Of a stretch of 64,000 nt of DNA, positions 1 through 6,683 are shown one piece after another (positions within the stretch are counted from its first letter, which is position 1; every line of letters starts with the position of its first letter). Source of the stretch: JAZDLX01 sp964538455 (GTDB lineage Bacteria; Electryoneota; Electryoneia; Electryoneales; Electryoneaceae); contig CAZIDZ010000007.1 of assembly GCA_964538455.1 (NCBI GenBank), positions 1-64,000 on the forward strand. Direction: 5' to 3'. The position numbers and the translations under genes are program-made. Under the pieces are notes generated by a model. It saw only the letters and a list, made by a program, of their open reading frames with translations. It had not been told where the DNA came from and made no database searches.

Positions 1-30
1 AATTAAAAGGTACGTGTCCCCTTTTTAATT
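1..30. repeat. imperfect A/T-flanked palindrome
   Basis: The ends AATTAAAAGG and CCTTTTTAATT pair almost completely around a short G/C-rich centre. It lies directly upstream of the DinB-like gene and its ribosome binding site. It could be the terminator of a gene left of the window or a REP-like intergenic unit; a looser relative is seen near 4325. The left flank is not available, so the role is open. Confidence 0.5.
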
Positions 31-47
31 CGTAAAGGGAGGCGACG

Positions 48-569
48 ATGAAATCACATCAGAACGTGATGGGGAATCCGGGATCGGCGAAGCTTTCGGA
101 AGCCATTGCCGCGGAAGCCGTTGCCAAGCTGGAAACCTACCTCGAGTGGCTGGATCATGCGGTGGGGATGCTCGATGAGCACGCCCTGTGGGCGAGGCCG
201 AGTGCGAACGTGAACAGCGTCGGCAACCTGCTGCTGCACCTCGAAGGAAACGTCCGTCAGTGGATGTTGCATGGACTCGCGGGGGAGCAGGATCGCCGTC
301 AGCGCGACCTCGAGTTCTCGACGGATGGAGGCAGGACAGGCGCGGAGCTGCTCAAGAGACTGCACGAAACCGTCACCAAGGCCTGCTCGGTGATCCGCAG
401 CTCACAGACGTCGGAAGATTGGTTGCAGCAGCGAGAGATCCAGGGATTCTCGACCACGACGTTGGGGGCCGTCGTCCACATCGTCGAACACTTTTCCTAC
501 CATACAGGGCAGATCGTCCAACTCGCCAAATCCGCTACCGGCCGTGACATGGGATTTTACAAGCTGTAG
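48..569 (+). CDS. DinB-like (DUF1572-type) putative metal-dependent protein
   Basis: This 173-residue protein has the look of the DinB/YfiT four-helix-bundle superfamily. Family members are small cytosolic proteins that bind a divalent metal through three histidines; several are thiol transferases, but many have no known reaction. The likely ligands are H64 in NLLLHLEGN and H148 and H152 in the C-terminal HFSYHTGQI segment, a spacing typical of the family. A GGGAGG ribosome binding site at 37-42 sits five bases before the ATG. The gene stands alone and converges on the DUF4159 gene, whose stop is about 35 bases away. The family call is fairly safe; the substrate is unknown. Confidence 0.8.
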   Translation: MKSHQNVMGNPGSAKLSEAIAAEAVAKLETYLEWLDHAVGMLDEHALWARPSANVNSVGNLLLHLEGNVRQWMLHGLAGEQDRRQRDLEFSTDGGRTGAELLKRLHETVTKACSVIRSSQTSEDWLQQREIQGFSTTTLGAVVHIVEHFSYHTGQIVQLAKSATGRDMGFYKL

Positions 570-603
570 ACAAAACCTGGAGACTCGAGGAAAGCGGAGC
601 TGT

Positions 604-1302
604 CTAGGGCAGCGGCGCCGGCTTTCCCGAAAGCGCGTAGGCGATCAGGTTGACTCCCATGTGCAGCGCCGCCTGACGTTTCGCCTCGGGATCGTGGTGC
701 ACCTCCGGGTCCTCCCAGCCGTCCCCGAGGTCGCACTGGTAGCTGTAGAAGAGTACGACACGTCCGTCCACGACAATCCCGAATCCCTGCGCGGGCAAAC
801 CGTCGTGGTAATGGATCTTCGGCAGCCCGTTCGGAAAGTCGTAGACCATGTGGTAGATCGGATTCGTGAACGGGATCTCGACCAGTTCGCGGTCCGGAAA
901 CACCTTGTGAACCTCACGCCGGAAGGATTTGTCCATTCCGTAGTTGTCGTCCGCGTGCAGGAACCCGCCGCTGAGCAGATAGTCCCTGAGGCGTGCGGCC
1001 TCCTCGTCGCTGAACACGATGTTGCCGTGACCGGTCATGTACAGGTAGGGGTGGCGGAACAGGTCGGGGTCCGTGAGCCGGACGGTTGTTTCCCGCGCGG
1101 CCATCGGAATCCCCAGCGCCTGGGAGGCGGCTCTCTGCAGGTTGACCAGCGAGGAGGGATCGCTGTACCAGTCCCCGCCCCCGTCGTAATGCACACGGGC
1201 GACGGCGAACGGTTCCTGCGCCACGGCCACCCTGAAACCCACTGAAACGAGTAGCACCGCTGCCAGCGGGACCAGCCTCCTCAAAATCGATCGCGGGAAC
1301 AC
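604..1302 (-). CDS. secreted DUF4159-domain protein
   Basis: The 232-residue product starts with a signal peptide (hydrophobic about residues 10-28, ending AVAQ) and is then a single DUF4159 domain. Recognisable features are YDGGGDWY near 39-46, the LYMTGHG segment at 87-93 and the GGFLHADDNYG segment at 112-122. DUF4159 resembles a glutamine-amidotransferase-like fold and is common in envelope loci of Gram-negative bacteria; no reaction is established. The start is a GTG whose first base is the last base of the adenosine deaminase stop codon, so the two genes are translationally coupled. An envelope or periplasmic location is inferred from the signal peptide. Confidence 0.82.
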   Translation of the reverse strand: MFPRSILRRLVPLAAVLLVSVGFRVAVAQEPFAVARVHYDGGGDWYSDPSSLVNLQRAASQALGIPMAARETTVRLTDPDLFRHPYLYMTGHGNIVFSDEEAARLRDYLLSGGFLHADDNYGMDKSFRREVHKVFPDRELVEIPFTNPIYHMVYDFPNGLPKIHYHDGLPAQGFGIVVDGRVVLFYSYQCDLGDGWEDPEVHHDPEAKRQAALHMGVNLIAYALSGKPAPLP

Positions 1303-2363
1303 TAGAATGGAATCCTCGGTATGCCCAGCTCATCCAGCACTTTGCCGAGCAGCGCCTTGCGCTCGGCGTAGGGGAGAAACGCGGATTTGAAACCCATGAT
1401 GATGATGCTCTCCAGCTCGTGCTTGGTGAAACCGAGCGCCTTTTGTGCGAGGTAGTACTCGTCGGACACCGTGGTCGCGGACATCAGCCGGTTGTCGGTG
1501 TTGATCGTCACCCGCAGGCCGAAATCGAAGTAAAAACGGATCGGGTGTTTGTCCAGCGAGGCGACCGTTCCCACGTGGACGTTCGAGGAGATGCAGCACT
1601 CCAGCGGAATCCGATTGTCGTTCACGTAGTTGAGCAGCTCGCCGTCCTCCTTCAGGCGGGTGCCGTGCCCGATGCGGTGGGCGCTGAGATCGTGAAGCGC
1701 CTGTTTGATCGAATCGGGGCCCCAGGCTTCTCCCGCGTGCACGGTGCATGGAATGTTGTTCTTGCGGATCAGGTAGAACGCTTCCGCGTGGTCCTTCGCC
1801 GGGTAATGGTCCTCCTGCCCTGCAAGGTCGAATCCGGCGACGCCGCGCCCCTTGTAGGCTACTGTCAATTCCGCGAGCCGCAGGGAGACCGCGGGCTCGA
1901 TCGAGCGTATCCCGCAGACAATCACGCCGGTCCGGATCCCGGTCTTGCGCTCTCCGGCGCGAAGCCCGGCGAGCACGGCGTCCATCACCTGCGTGAGTTT
2001 CAATTTCTTCTGCTGATGCAGGATCGGTGAGAAGCGCACCTCGAGGTACCAGACGCCGTCAGCCCACGCATCTTCGCAAAGCTCCTCGGCGATTCGGGCG
2101 ATATCTTCCTCGTCCTGCATCACGGACAGGGTGATGTCGAAGGATTTCAGGTATTCTTTCAGGCTGCTTCGCTTTGCCCCGGCGGCGAGCAGTTTGTCCA
2201 ACTCGTCTTCATTCTTCGCCGGAAGCCCTACCCCGCGTTTCTCTGCGAGCTCAAGGATGGTGGACACACGGACTGACCCGTCGAGATGGCAATGCAGGTC
2301 GGTTTTCGGGAGCTTGCGAATCTGCTCCAGTGTAAGTTCGTCATTGTCGCTCTTCGAATTCAT
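1302..2363 (-). CDS. add: adenosine deaminase
   Basis: Adenosine deaminase hydrolyses adenosine and deoxyadenosine to inosine and deoxyinosine in purine salvage. The 353-residue length is normal. The zinc ligands are visible as H24 and H26 in HCHLDGS, H209 in the HAGE motif and D290 in INTDNR; E212 and H233 (IGHG) are the expected catalytic residues. The NTDNRLMS form of the last motif belongs to a known bacterial subgroup rather than the mouse-like NTDDP form. I chose the ATG at 2363, preceded by GAGGG, over an upstream ATG whose 53 extra codons have no family match. The DUF4159 gene follows with a one-base overlap, which is unusual context for a salvage enzyme. Confidence 0.93.
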   Translation of the reverse strand: MNSKSDNDELTLEQIRKLPKTDLHCHLDGSVRVSTILELAEKRGVGLPAKNEDELDKLLAAGAKRSSLKEYLKSFDITLSVMQDEEDIARIAEELCEDAWADGVWYLEVRFSPILHQQKKLKLTQVMDAVLAGLRAGERKTGIRTGVIVCGIRSIEPAVSLRLAELTVAYKGRGVAGFDLAGQEDHYPAKDHAEAFYLIRKNNIPCTVHAGEAWGPDSIKQALHDLSAHRIGHGTRLKEDGELLNYVNDNRIPLECCISSNVHVGTVASLDKHPIRFYFDFGLRVTINTDNRLMSATTVSDEYYLAQKALGFTKHELESIIIMGFKSAFLPYAERKALLGKVLDELGIPRIPF

Positions 2364-2459
2364 CGTACCCTCGTTTGCCCCTTTCGCGGAATATTCACGC
2401 AAGATAGGCGACGGCGGTCGGACGCGCCAGTGCCGCCCGACAAAGAGGGAGGGAGCATT

Positions 2460-2517
2460 AAAAAAGCGTGAATTCCCTGCGCACTGCGGCGTTGCCGCAC
2501 TGCGTGAGAAATCACGC
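2460..2517 (-). terminator. rho-independent terminator of the STAS/small-ORF unit
   Basis: Read on the minus strand, 2517 to 2466 contains nested inverted repeats: TGCGGC/GCCGCA at 2485-2499 inside a GCGTGA/TCACGC pair at 2466-2471 and 2512-2517. Six T follow (A run at 2460-2465 on the plus strand). It lies 42 bases after the last tiny gene of the minus-strand island and ahead of adenosine deaminase, so it separates the two transcription units. GCGTGA-GAAA-TCACGC at 2502-2517 is an alternative compact hairpin. Confidence 0.72.
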
Positions 2518-2558
2518 TGCAAGGGTTCCTCACCGATGTGAGGCGCCGCATGAGCCGG

Positions 2559-2765
2559 TCAAGCGTAGGCGTCGAGCATATCGCCTATGCTGTTCTGGAC
2601 ATAATCCTGGCTGCTGTTCAGATTCAGATTGCTCGAAACAGCCAATTGTGCCACTTCCGTTGTCATCCGATCGACCGTCGCATTGACGATTTCAGCGCTC
2701 CAGGCCTGGACATTCAGCGCATCCCTGAGCGCGCTGAAATCGAGCGGGTCTAAGTGCATCTCCAT
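2559..2765 (-). CDS. small protein of unknown function (68 aa)
   Basis: I do not recognise this 68-residue protein. It is mildly acidic, has no signal peptide or membrane segment, and looks largely alpha-helical in the middle (about residues 20-45). The ATG has a strong GGAGGAG site at ideal spacing on the minus strand, which is the main reason to believe it is real. It is the last gene of a minus-strand set (STAS-like gene, then two small genes) ending at the terminator around 2460-2517. There is a faint likeness in size and helical pattern to small motility-associated YjfB-type proteins; I would not name it on that. Confidence 0.62.
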   Translation of the reverse strand: MEMHLDPLDFSALRDALNVQAWSAEIVNATVDRMTTEVAQLAVSSNLNLNSSQDYVQNSIGDMLDAYA

Positions 2766-2801
2766 GGGTCTCCTCCCGCTCCCGCTCCGAGAGCTGGTTG
2801 A

Positions 2802-3014
2802 TCAAACGAGCAGGTTGATCTTGACCGCGCTCGCGCCCTTCTGAAGCGCCGGTACGCTCTGGGGCGCCGCGGGGGCGCCGCCCGAAGGCTGCTGGCCCGT
2901 GAATCTGCGCACGTTGAAACCAGAGGTGTCCAGCATCTTGAGCTTCACTTCCGTGTTGAGCGACAGGTTGCGAATCATGTTGCTCGCTCCTGAGCCCTGT
3001 GGATTGATCTGCAT
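2802..3014 (-). CDS. small protein of unknown function (70 aa)
   Basis: This 70-residue protein has an N-terminal half with regular hydrophobic spacing (MIRNLSLNTEVKLKML), a Gly/Pro/Ala/Gln-rich linker around residues 39-55, and ends in a hydrophobic strand-like tail, VKINLLV. There is no signal peptide and no cysteine. A very strong GAGGAGG site lies about seven bases before the ATG, so the start is clear. It sits between the STAS-like gene (73 bases upstream) and the 68-residue gene (36 bases downstream), apparently in one transcript. No family is recognised; the fixed tail suggests a short peptide that docks on a partner, but that is a guess. Confidence 0.64.
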   Translation of the reverse strand: MQINPQGSGASNMIRNLSLNTEVKLKMLDTSGFNVRRFTGQQPSGGAPAAPQSVPALQKGASAVKINLLV

Positions 3015-3086
3015 CTTCTTTTCCTCCTCGCGATCGCACTGTTCACACGTTTAGCCGGGGATGCTGCCACACCCCCGCGTGTTTCC

Positions 3087-3515
3087 TTATCCAATCCAGC
3101 GATGTACCTGATCCATGTTTTCCTGAATCCTGTCTCGAACCGTCTCCGCGGCCGCTTGCGCCTCGCGGATCGTTGAGAAATACTGTGGGCCCTCCACACG
3201 GCTGCTGCCGAAACGGAAACGGTTCTCGACGCCCCAGATCCGCAGCATCGACCTCACGAACCAGGGAGCGTCCACAAGCGTCACGTCCCCTCGCAGAGCC
3301 CGCAGATGCTGTTCCACCGAGAGCAGGGCGGATGCCAGGGTCGCGTGAAGGAACCGCATCCCGTTGAGGCAGATGCGGAGATGCACGGCGCCGTCCGCGA
3401 TCTCACGCCAGAGAACTTGCTCTAGGCTCCCTCGGAGATCGGCGTCCACATGTGCCCCGGCGATTACCGTGCTCGTATCGCCATCCCGTTGCGTGTCCCA
3501 GGCGATTGCCTTCAT
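3087..3515 (-). CDS. STAS-like domain protein, possible anti-sigma antagonist relative
   Basis: The 142-residue protein has the core pattern of a STAS (SpoIIAA-like) domain: a strand LRICLNGMRFL around residues 46-56, a helix with ALLSVEQHLRALRG, the strand VTLVDAP, and a helix VRSMLRIWGVENRF. This matches how anti-sigma-factor antagonists run. The usual phosphorylatable Ser-Ser-Gly after the first strand is replaced by HATLASA, so classical SpoIIAA-type phospho-switching may be absent. The ATG follows a GAGGGGA site. It heads two small genes and trails a 41-codon ORF. If it is a real STAS protein, it would act in partner switching or as a scaffold in the cytosol; the assignment rests on pattern only. 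Confidence 0.6.
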   Translation of the reverse strand: MKAIAWDTQRDGDTSTVIAGAHVDADLRGSLEQVLWREIADGAVHLRICLNGMRFLHATLASALLSVEQHLRALRGDVTLVDAPWFVRSMLRIWGVENRFRFGSSRVEGPQYFSTIREAQAAAETVRDRIQENMDQVHRWIG

Positions 3516-3540
3516 CGCTTCCCCTCTGTATCAGAGACGT

Positions 3541-3568
3541 TAAAGTCAGCCGGATGAACTGCCGATAG
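3541..3568 (+). promoter_or_regulatory. sigma-28-like (FliA-type) promoter, copy 1
   Basis: TAAAGTCA and GCCGATAG, 12 bases apart, match the flagellar sigma-28 consensus (TAAAGTTT, 11 bases, GCCGATAA) with one extra base of spacing. It points right, antisense to the 41-codon minus-strand ORF, so its transcript is unknown. A second site with the same spacing lies at 3899. Match by eye only. Confidence 0.4.
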
Positions 3569-3671
3569 AGATAAGGGTGAGTCCGTTCCAGCTGCCGCTA
3601 CTCACGTAGGCAACACGTGTGCCAGCCCGTGCCGTGAGTCCGAAGCAGTCTTCGAACTCCTTGTTATTCAA
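3546..3671 (-). CDS. very short ORF (41 aa) with strong ribosome binding site
   Basis: A TTG-started ORF of 41 codons sits just before the STAS-like gene on the same strand, ending 30 bases upstream of it. GAGGAGGG lies six bases before the TTG, which is why it is listed. The peptide begins MNNKEFEDC and is otherwise rich in Gly, Ser and Thr, with one Cys and no membrane segment. It could be a leader peptide, a small structural peptide or a chance ORF. Nothing identifies a function, and no modification enzyme that would make it a RiPP precursor is nearby. Confidence 0.35.
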   Translation of the reverse strand: MNNKEFEDCFGLTARAGTRVAYVSSGSWNGLTLISIGSSSG

Positions 3672-3810
3672 TATGTTCCCTCCTCAAAACGAGTGCACTT
3701 GCCAGCTTTTCCCCACGCCCGGACGCGGTGAAATCGCCACCTATTCGTAACACCTCGTCGGATAACTCCGCTAAGTAACTGATCGTGAACGAGTACGAAC
3801 TGGAACGATG

Positions 3811-3846
3811 GGGTGGCACCCGCATTTGATTTTGCGGGCAGGCACC
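3811..3846. repeat. hairpin-forming inverted repeat
   Basis: CCCGCA (3819-3824) and TGCGGG (3833-3838) form a perfect six-pair stem. The flanks GGTGG and CAGGCACC extend it imperfectly to about 13 pairs. There is no T run, so it is not an obvious terminator. It lies 60 bases upstream of the sigma-28-like promoter at 3899. Confidence 0.45.
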
Positions 3847-3898
3847 AGGCTGCGGCTGAATGTTGAAGCGAATGGGGAGGGATCGTTGATCGGAAGGC

Positions 3899-3926
3899 TA
3901 AAGGTTTTCGGATTTTCAACCGATAA
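3899..3926 (+). promoter_or_regulatory. sigma-28-like (FliA-type) promoter, copy 2
   Basis: TAAAGGTT, 12 bases, then ACCGATAA closely resembles the flagellar sigma-28 consensus, with the same one-base-longer spacing as the copy at 3541. The expected start of transcription is about 20 bases before the AGGAAGG site of the gene at 3959. Position and orientation make this the natural promoter of that gene and suggest a motility-linked regulon, although no flagellar gene is in the window. Confidence 0.5.
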
Positions 3927-3958
3927 CGGTAGTGAAGTGGTGTACCCGAAAGGAAGGA

Positions 3959-4243
3959 ATGAGCCCTCGCATTGGACCTGCCGGCCCCCGGGGCCCTCAG
4001 CCCCTCAAGGGCGTTTCGTCACCGCGCCTGCCGGAGGAGGGCTCTGTTCCAGCCACGGCGACACCTCCTGCCAAGTCCACTCCGCAGATCCCGGGCTGGT
4101 CCACGGCTGCCGGATATGCTCTCTACCGCAGGGTTCAGGAACTCCCGGAGGGGGGAAGAACGGGTTCCGCCGAACCGACCCCGAAGGATCCTCGCGAAGC
4201 CCGTCATCATGGCGTTGGCCGCACCATCGATACCTGGGCGTGA
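3959..4243 (+). CDS. small proline-rich protein of unknown function (94 aa)
   Basis: This 94-residue ORF begins with ATG just after AGGAAGG and lies downstream of a sigma-28-like promoter. The first half is very rich in Pro, Gly, Ala and Ser and looks disordered. The second half has a short helical stretch, GYALYRRVQELPE, and ends TIDTWA. There is no signal peptide or membrane segment. Codon third positions are G/C-rich as in neighbouring genes, supporting coding. I do not recognise a family; the length and promoter would suit a small flagellar regulator or secreted flagellar substrate, but none of the usual FlgM motifs is present. An overlapping minus-strand frame (4005-4253) is the main competitor and lacks a ribosome binding site. 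Confidence 0.42.
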   Translation: MSPRIGPAGPRGPQPLKGVSSPRLPEEGSVPATATPPAKSTPQIPGWSTAAGYALYRRVQELPEGGRTGSAEPTPKDPREARHHGVGRTIDTWA

Positions 4244-4324
4244 TTGCATCCATCCGTCAGGAGCATGACGACAACTCCAAACCTATAATAGCGTAAATAG
4301 TATCATCGAATGTATCAATTAAAT

Positions 4325-4337
4325 AGGGACAGTCCCT
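4325..4337. repeat. short palindrome in AT-rich spacer
   Basis: AGGGAC-A-GTCCCT lies within the A/T-rich stretch 4290-4400, flanked by AATTAAAT and CTTTATTTT. It recalls the palindrome at 1-30 (G-rich and C-rich halves between A/T ends). The remaining 4244-4409 spacer before the phosphorylase stop holds no ORF. Its lower G+C than the surroundings marks it as intergenic or acquired material. Confidence 0.4.
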
Positions 4338-4409
4338 CTTTATTTTGTCGGCGAACGTTATGAATAAACAAGAATAACAGTTACTTATGGGATAAGACAA
4401 CGACGCTTC

Positions 4410-5783
4410 TTACTTTGGATTGAGGATTCGCTTCCGGAATTCGGGCCAGGAATCCTCGCCTGCGGCACTGACCACACCACGAATGATCTGCGGGATTTCC
4501 ATCGGGGTGCTGCGCAGATCGATTGCTTGACGGATGCGGCCGGCCACCTCTTTGCAAACCGCGTCATTCGCACCCAATACCGTGACGAGCGGATCTCCAC
4601 TTTTCACCTTGTCACCCATTTCCGGGTGGATTAGGAAACCGGCGGCCGGATCGATATTCTCCTCTGCGCTTTTCCTCCCGGCGCCCAGTGCGACGCCTGC
4701 GAGCCCCATCTCCAGCGCGTTGATGCCGTGCAGCCACCCGTCGCTCTCGGCCTGAATCACGTACGAGGAGAGGGCGGGGTGGGGGGCGGCGTTCGGTTCC
4801 AGCGCCTTTGAATCTCCGCCCTGTGCAATCGCCGCCTTGCGGAAGACCTCGAAACCTTCCCCCGAGTTCCACACTTCGGTAAGGTGCTTCTCTCCGCTCT
4901 CCGGGGACGGATCGATCCCGATCAGCGCGAGCAGGGTTCCGCCGAGGGCAAGCGTTAGCTCCCTCTGATCGTCGCGCACGCCTTCCCCTCGCAGCGCGAC
5001 CAGGCACTCCTCGGTCTCCAGCCAGTTGCCCACCGCTCTGCCCAGCGGGTGGTTCATCGCCGTCACCAGCGCGGTGGATTTGAGCCCGAAATGATGCGCC
5101 GTCTTTACAAGCCAACGAGCGAGCTCCCGGGCGTCCTTCTCCTCTTGCATGAACGCGCCGTTTCCGCACTTGACGTCAAAGACAATCGCTTCAATCCCCT
5201 CGGCCACTTTTTTCGAGAGAATCGAGGAGGTGATCAACGGGAAGGAGCGGACCGTGCTCGTCACATCGCGCAGGGCGTACATCCGCTGGTCCGCCGGTAC
5301 GATGTCGCTGGTTTGCGCTCCGAACGCCAGCCCCACGTCACGCACCTGCGCTTGCAATTCGGTAACACTCAGGTCTGTCCGCAATCCGGGAATGCTTTCC
5401 AGCTTATCCAGCGTTCCGCCGGTGTGACCGAGGCCGCGGCCGGTGATCGTTGGCACCTTGACTCCCGCAGCCGCGACGAGCGGGGCGAGGATCAGCGTGA
5501 TCTTGTCACCGACTCCCCCGGTGCTGTGCTTGTCGCCGAGCGGACTGACTCCGTCGAAATGGATCGTCGTCCCCGATGCGATCATCGCCTCGGTCAGAGC
5601 GGCGGTTTCATCCAGCTCCATCCCACGGAAATAAACCGCCATCAGCCACGCGGCCATCTGGTAGTCGGGAATTTCCCCCTCGACGAAGCCGCGAATGAAA
5701 TCCTGAATCTGGGTGGGTGTATGTGTCCGGCCGGCCTGCTTGTCTGCGATAAACTCGGTCGGTAAACGGTTCGACATGGACAT
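4410..5783 (-). CDS. pdp: pyrimidine-nucleoside / thymidine phosphorylase
   Basis: The 457-residue enzyme splits thymidine, deoxyuridine or uridine with phosphate into base and (deoxy)ribose-1-phosphate in cytosolic salvage. The phosphate and catalytic region is seen as DKHSTGGVGDK (residues 84-94) with H86. The glycine-rich GRGLGHTGGTLDKLE follows at 115-129, and the base-binding segment LRDVTSTV with SSILSKK lies near 171-192. The C-terminal alpha/beta domain carries GAGRKSAEENIDPAAG. Length is slightly above the usual 430-440. A GGAAAG site precedes ATG 5783; a second Met two codons in is an alternative. deoB, which handles the resulting pentose-1-phosphate, is also in the window but far away. 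deoA and pdp cannot be told apart safely. Confidence 0.93.
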   Translation of the reverse strand: MSMSNRLPTEFIADKQAGRTHTPTQIQDFIRGFVEGEIPDYQMAAWLMAVYFRGMELDETAALTEAMIASGTTIHFDGVSPLGDKHSTGGVGDKITLILAPLVAAAGVKVPTITGRGLGHTGGTLDKLESIPGLRTDLSVTELQAQVRDVGLAFGAQTSDIVPADQRMYALRDVTSTVRSFPLITSSILSKKVAEGIEAIVFDVKCGNGAFMQEEKDARELARWLVKTAHHFGLKSTALVTAMNHPLGRAVGNWLETEECLVALRGEGVRDDQRELTLALGGTLLALIGIDPSPESGEKHLTEVWNSGEGFEVFRKAAIAQGGDSKALEPNAAPHPALSSYVIQAESDGWLHGINALEMGLAGVALGAGRKSAEENIDPAAGFLIHPEMGDKVKSGDPLVTVLGANDAVCKEVAGRIRQAIDLRSTPMEIPQIIRGVVSAAGEDSWPEFRKRILNPK

Positions 5784-5908
5784 GCTTTCCGTGAGTTGGC
5801 GGAATCAGGAAATCCGCTCTGGATCGGTTTCTGCGGAATCGAGGGGTCCGGGCGATGGGAGCACGCGAAGCTTGGCCGGCGCTTCCAACGCTTCCGCCGG
5901 TCGCCGGG

Positions 5909-6574
5909 TCACTCTTCCTCGGAGGTCTCCTCGGGTTGTTCCTCCTCCCCCTCTTCGTCCTCCGCAAGCTCCGCCTGCGTGCGTTTCCACTCTTCTTCCG
6001 CCAGGATATTCAGCTGATGCCGGACTTCCCGGGCGAGCGCCTTGCCGGAGAGACGGTCGATCTCGGACCACTGCCCGTTCACGACCAACGTGCCTTCCTC
6101 CTCGCCGGGATTCAGTTTCATCACCTTCATCTTGGCGGTTCCGATGATATCCAGCGGCGGTTCGGTGGCGGTGACGTCGAGGTCGGCGCCCACTTGGATA
6201 CCGTCTATCGGGTCGAAGATCAGCAGCCGGACTCCGCCGGCGGAGATGTCCTGGATATCGGCCTGCATCAGATCCGTACCGTCGGGGGAGCCGACGTTGA
6301 CCGAAAACGTCTTCTCCAGCCGCGGGGTGTGCCTTCGGGATGTGGTGACGCCGATGCCTTTCTTCTCGCGCCACCGGACCACCCGGCGCGGCGGTTTCTT
6401 CATCCGGCGGAACGCTTCCTCGTTCCCTGCGATCTTGCGGAGCCGGATTTCGCGGAATGCGACGATTGCAACCAACACGATGAGGAGCAGCAGGATGGTG
6501 ATGATGAGGTAATCGTAGATTCCCGCGGACGATCCCTTGAAGTACTTGAGGATTCCCGTAACGTCCTGGCCCAT
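5909..6574 (-). CDS. membrane-anchored PilZ-domain protein
   Basis: The 221-residue protein has one membrane helix at about residues 21-41, a basic juxtamembrane segment, and a cytosolic PilZ domain. The cyclic-di-GMP-binding signature is intact: R81-x-x-x-R85 (RHTPR) followed by D109-x-S111-x-x-G114 (DISAGG). PilZ domains bind cyclic di-GMP and adjust motility, exopolysaccharide or secretion. The last 20 residues are almost all Glu and Asp, an unusual acidic tail. A GGGAGG site precedes ATG 6574. The gene lies 125 bases downstream of the phosphorylase on the same strand. The output partner is unknown; with one membrane helix it may gate an envelope machine. Confidence 0.85.
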   Translation of the reverse strand: MGQDVTGILKYFKGSSAGIYDYLIITILLLLIVLVAIVAFREIRLRKIAGNEEAFRRMKKPPRRVVRWREKKGIGVTTSRRHTPRLEKTFSVNVGSPDGTDLMQADIQDISAGGVRLLIFDPIDGIQVGADLDVTATEPPLDIIGTAKMKVMKLNPGEEEGTLVVNGQWSEIDRLSGKALAREVRHQLNILAEEEWKRTQAELAEDEEGEEEQPEETSEEE

Positions 6575-6683
6575 GCTGCCTCCCTGCCCGTAAGCTGTTT
6601 ACAGAGAAATAATACAATACCTTTCAGCGCGGGGGAAGGCAACTCTTCAACTCCCCGGGAGCGCACTCCAGCTCTCGTGAGAG

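Larger units (their letters stand above)
3672..3958. other. intergenic region between diverging small genes
   Basis: This 287-base stretch separates the minus-strand island from the plus-strand small gene at 3959. It contains a hairpin at 3811-3846 and a sigma-28-like promoter at 3899-3926. No further ORF is convincing: an open frame on the minus strand over 3668-3919 lacks a ribosome binding site and family signal. Confidence 0.5.

Noticed and set aside
3813..3831. Sigma-54 promoter (TGGCAC near 3814)
   Set aside because: The second element does not fall at the required distance; TTTG appears where TTGC is needed.
3570..3900. Riboswitch or other structured RNA
   Set aside because: Compared by memory with cyclic-di-GMP, cobalamin, tmRNA and RNase P conserved segments; none matches.
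3668..3919. 83-codon minus-strand frame
   Set aside because: No ribosome binding site, and it covers the hairpin and promoter; no family likeness.
3808..4296. Longer plus-strand frame in place of the 3959 gene
   Set aside because: It has no ribosome binding site and begins inside a hairpin; the 3959 frame has a site and a promoter.
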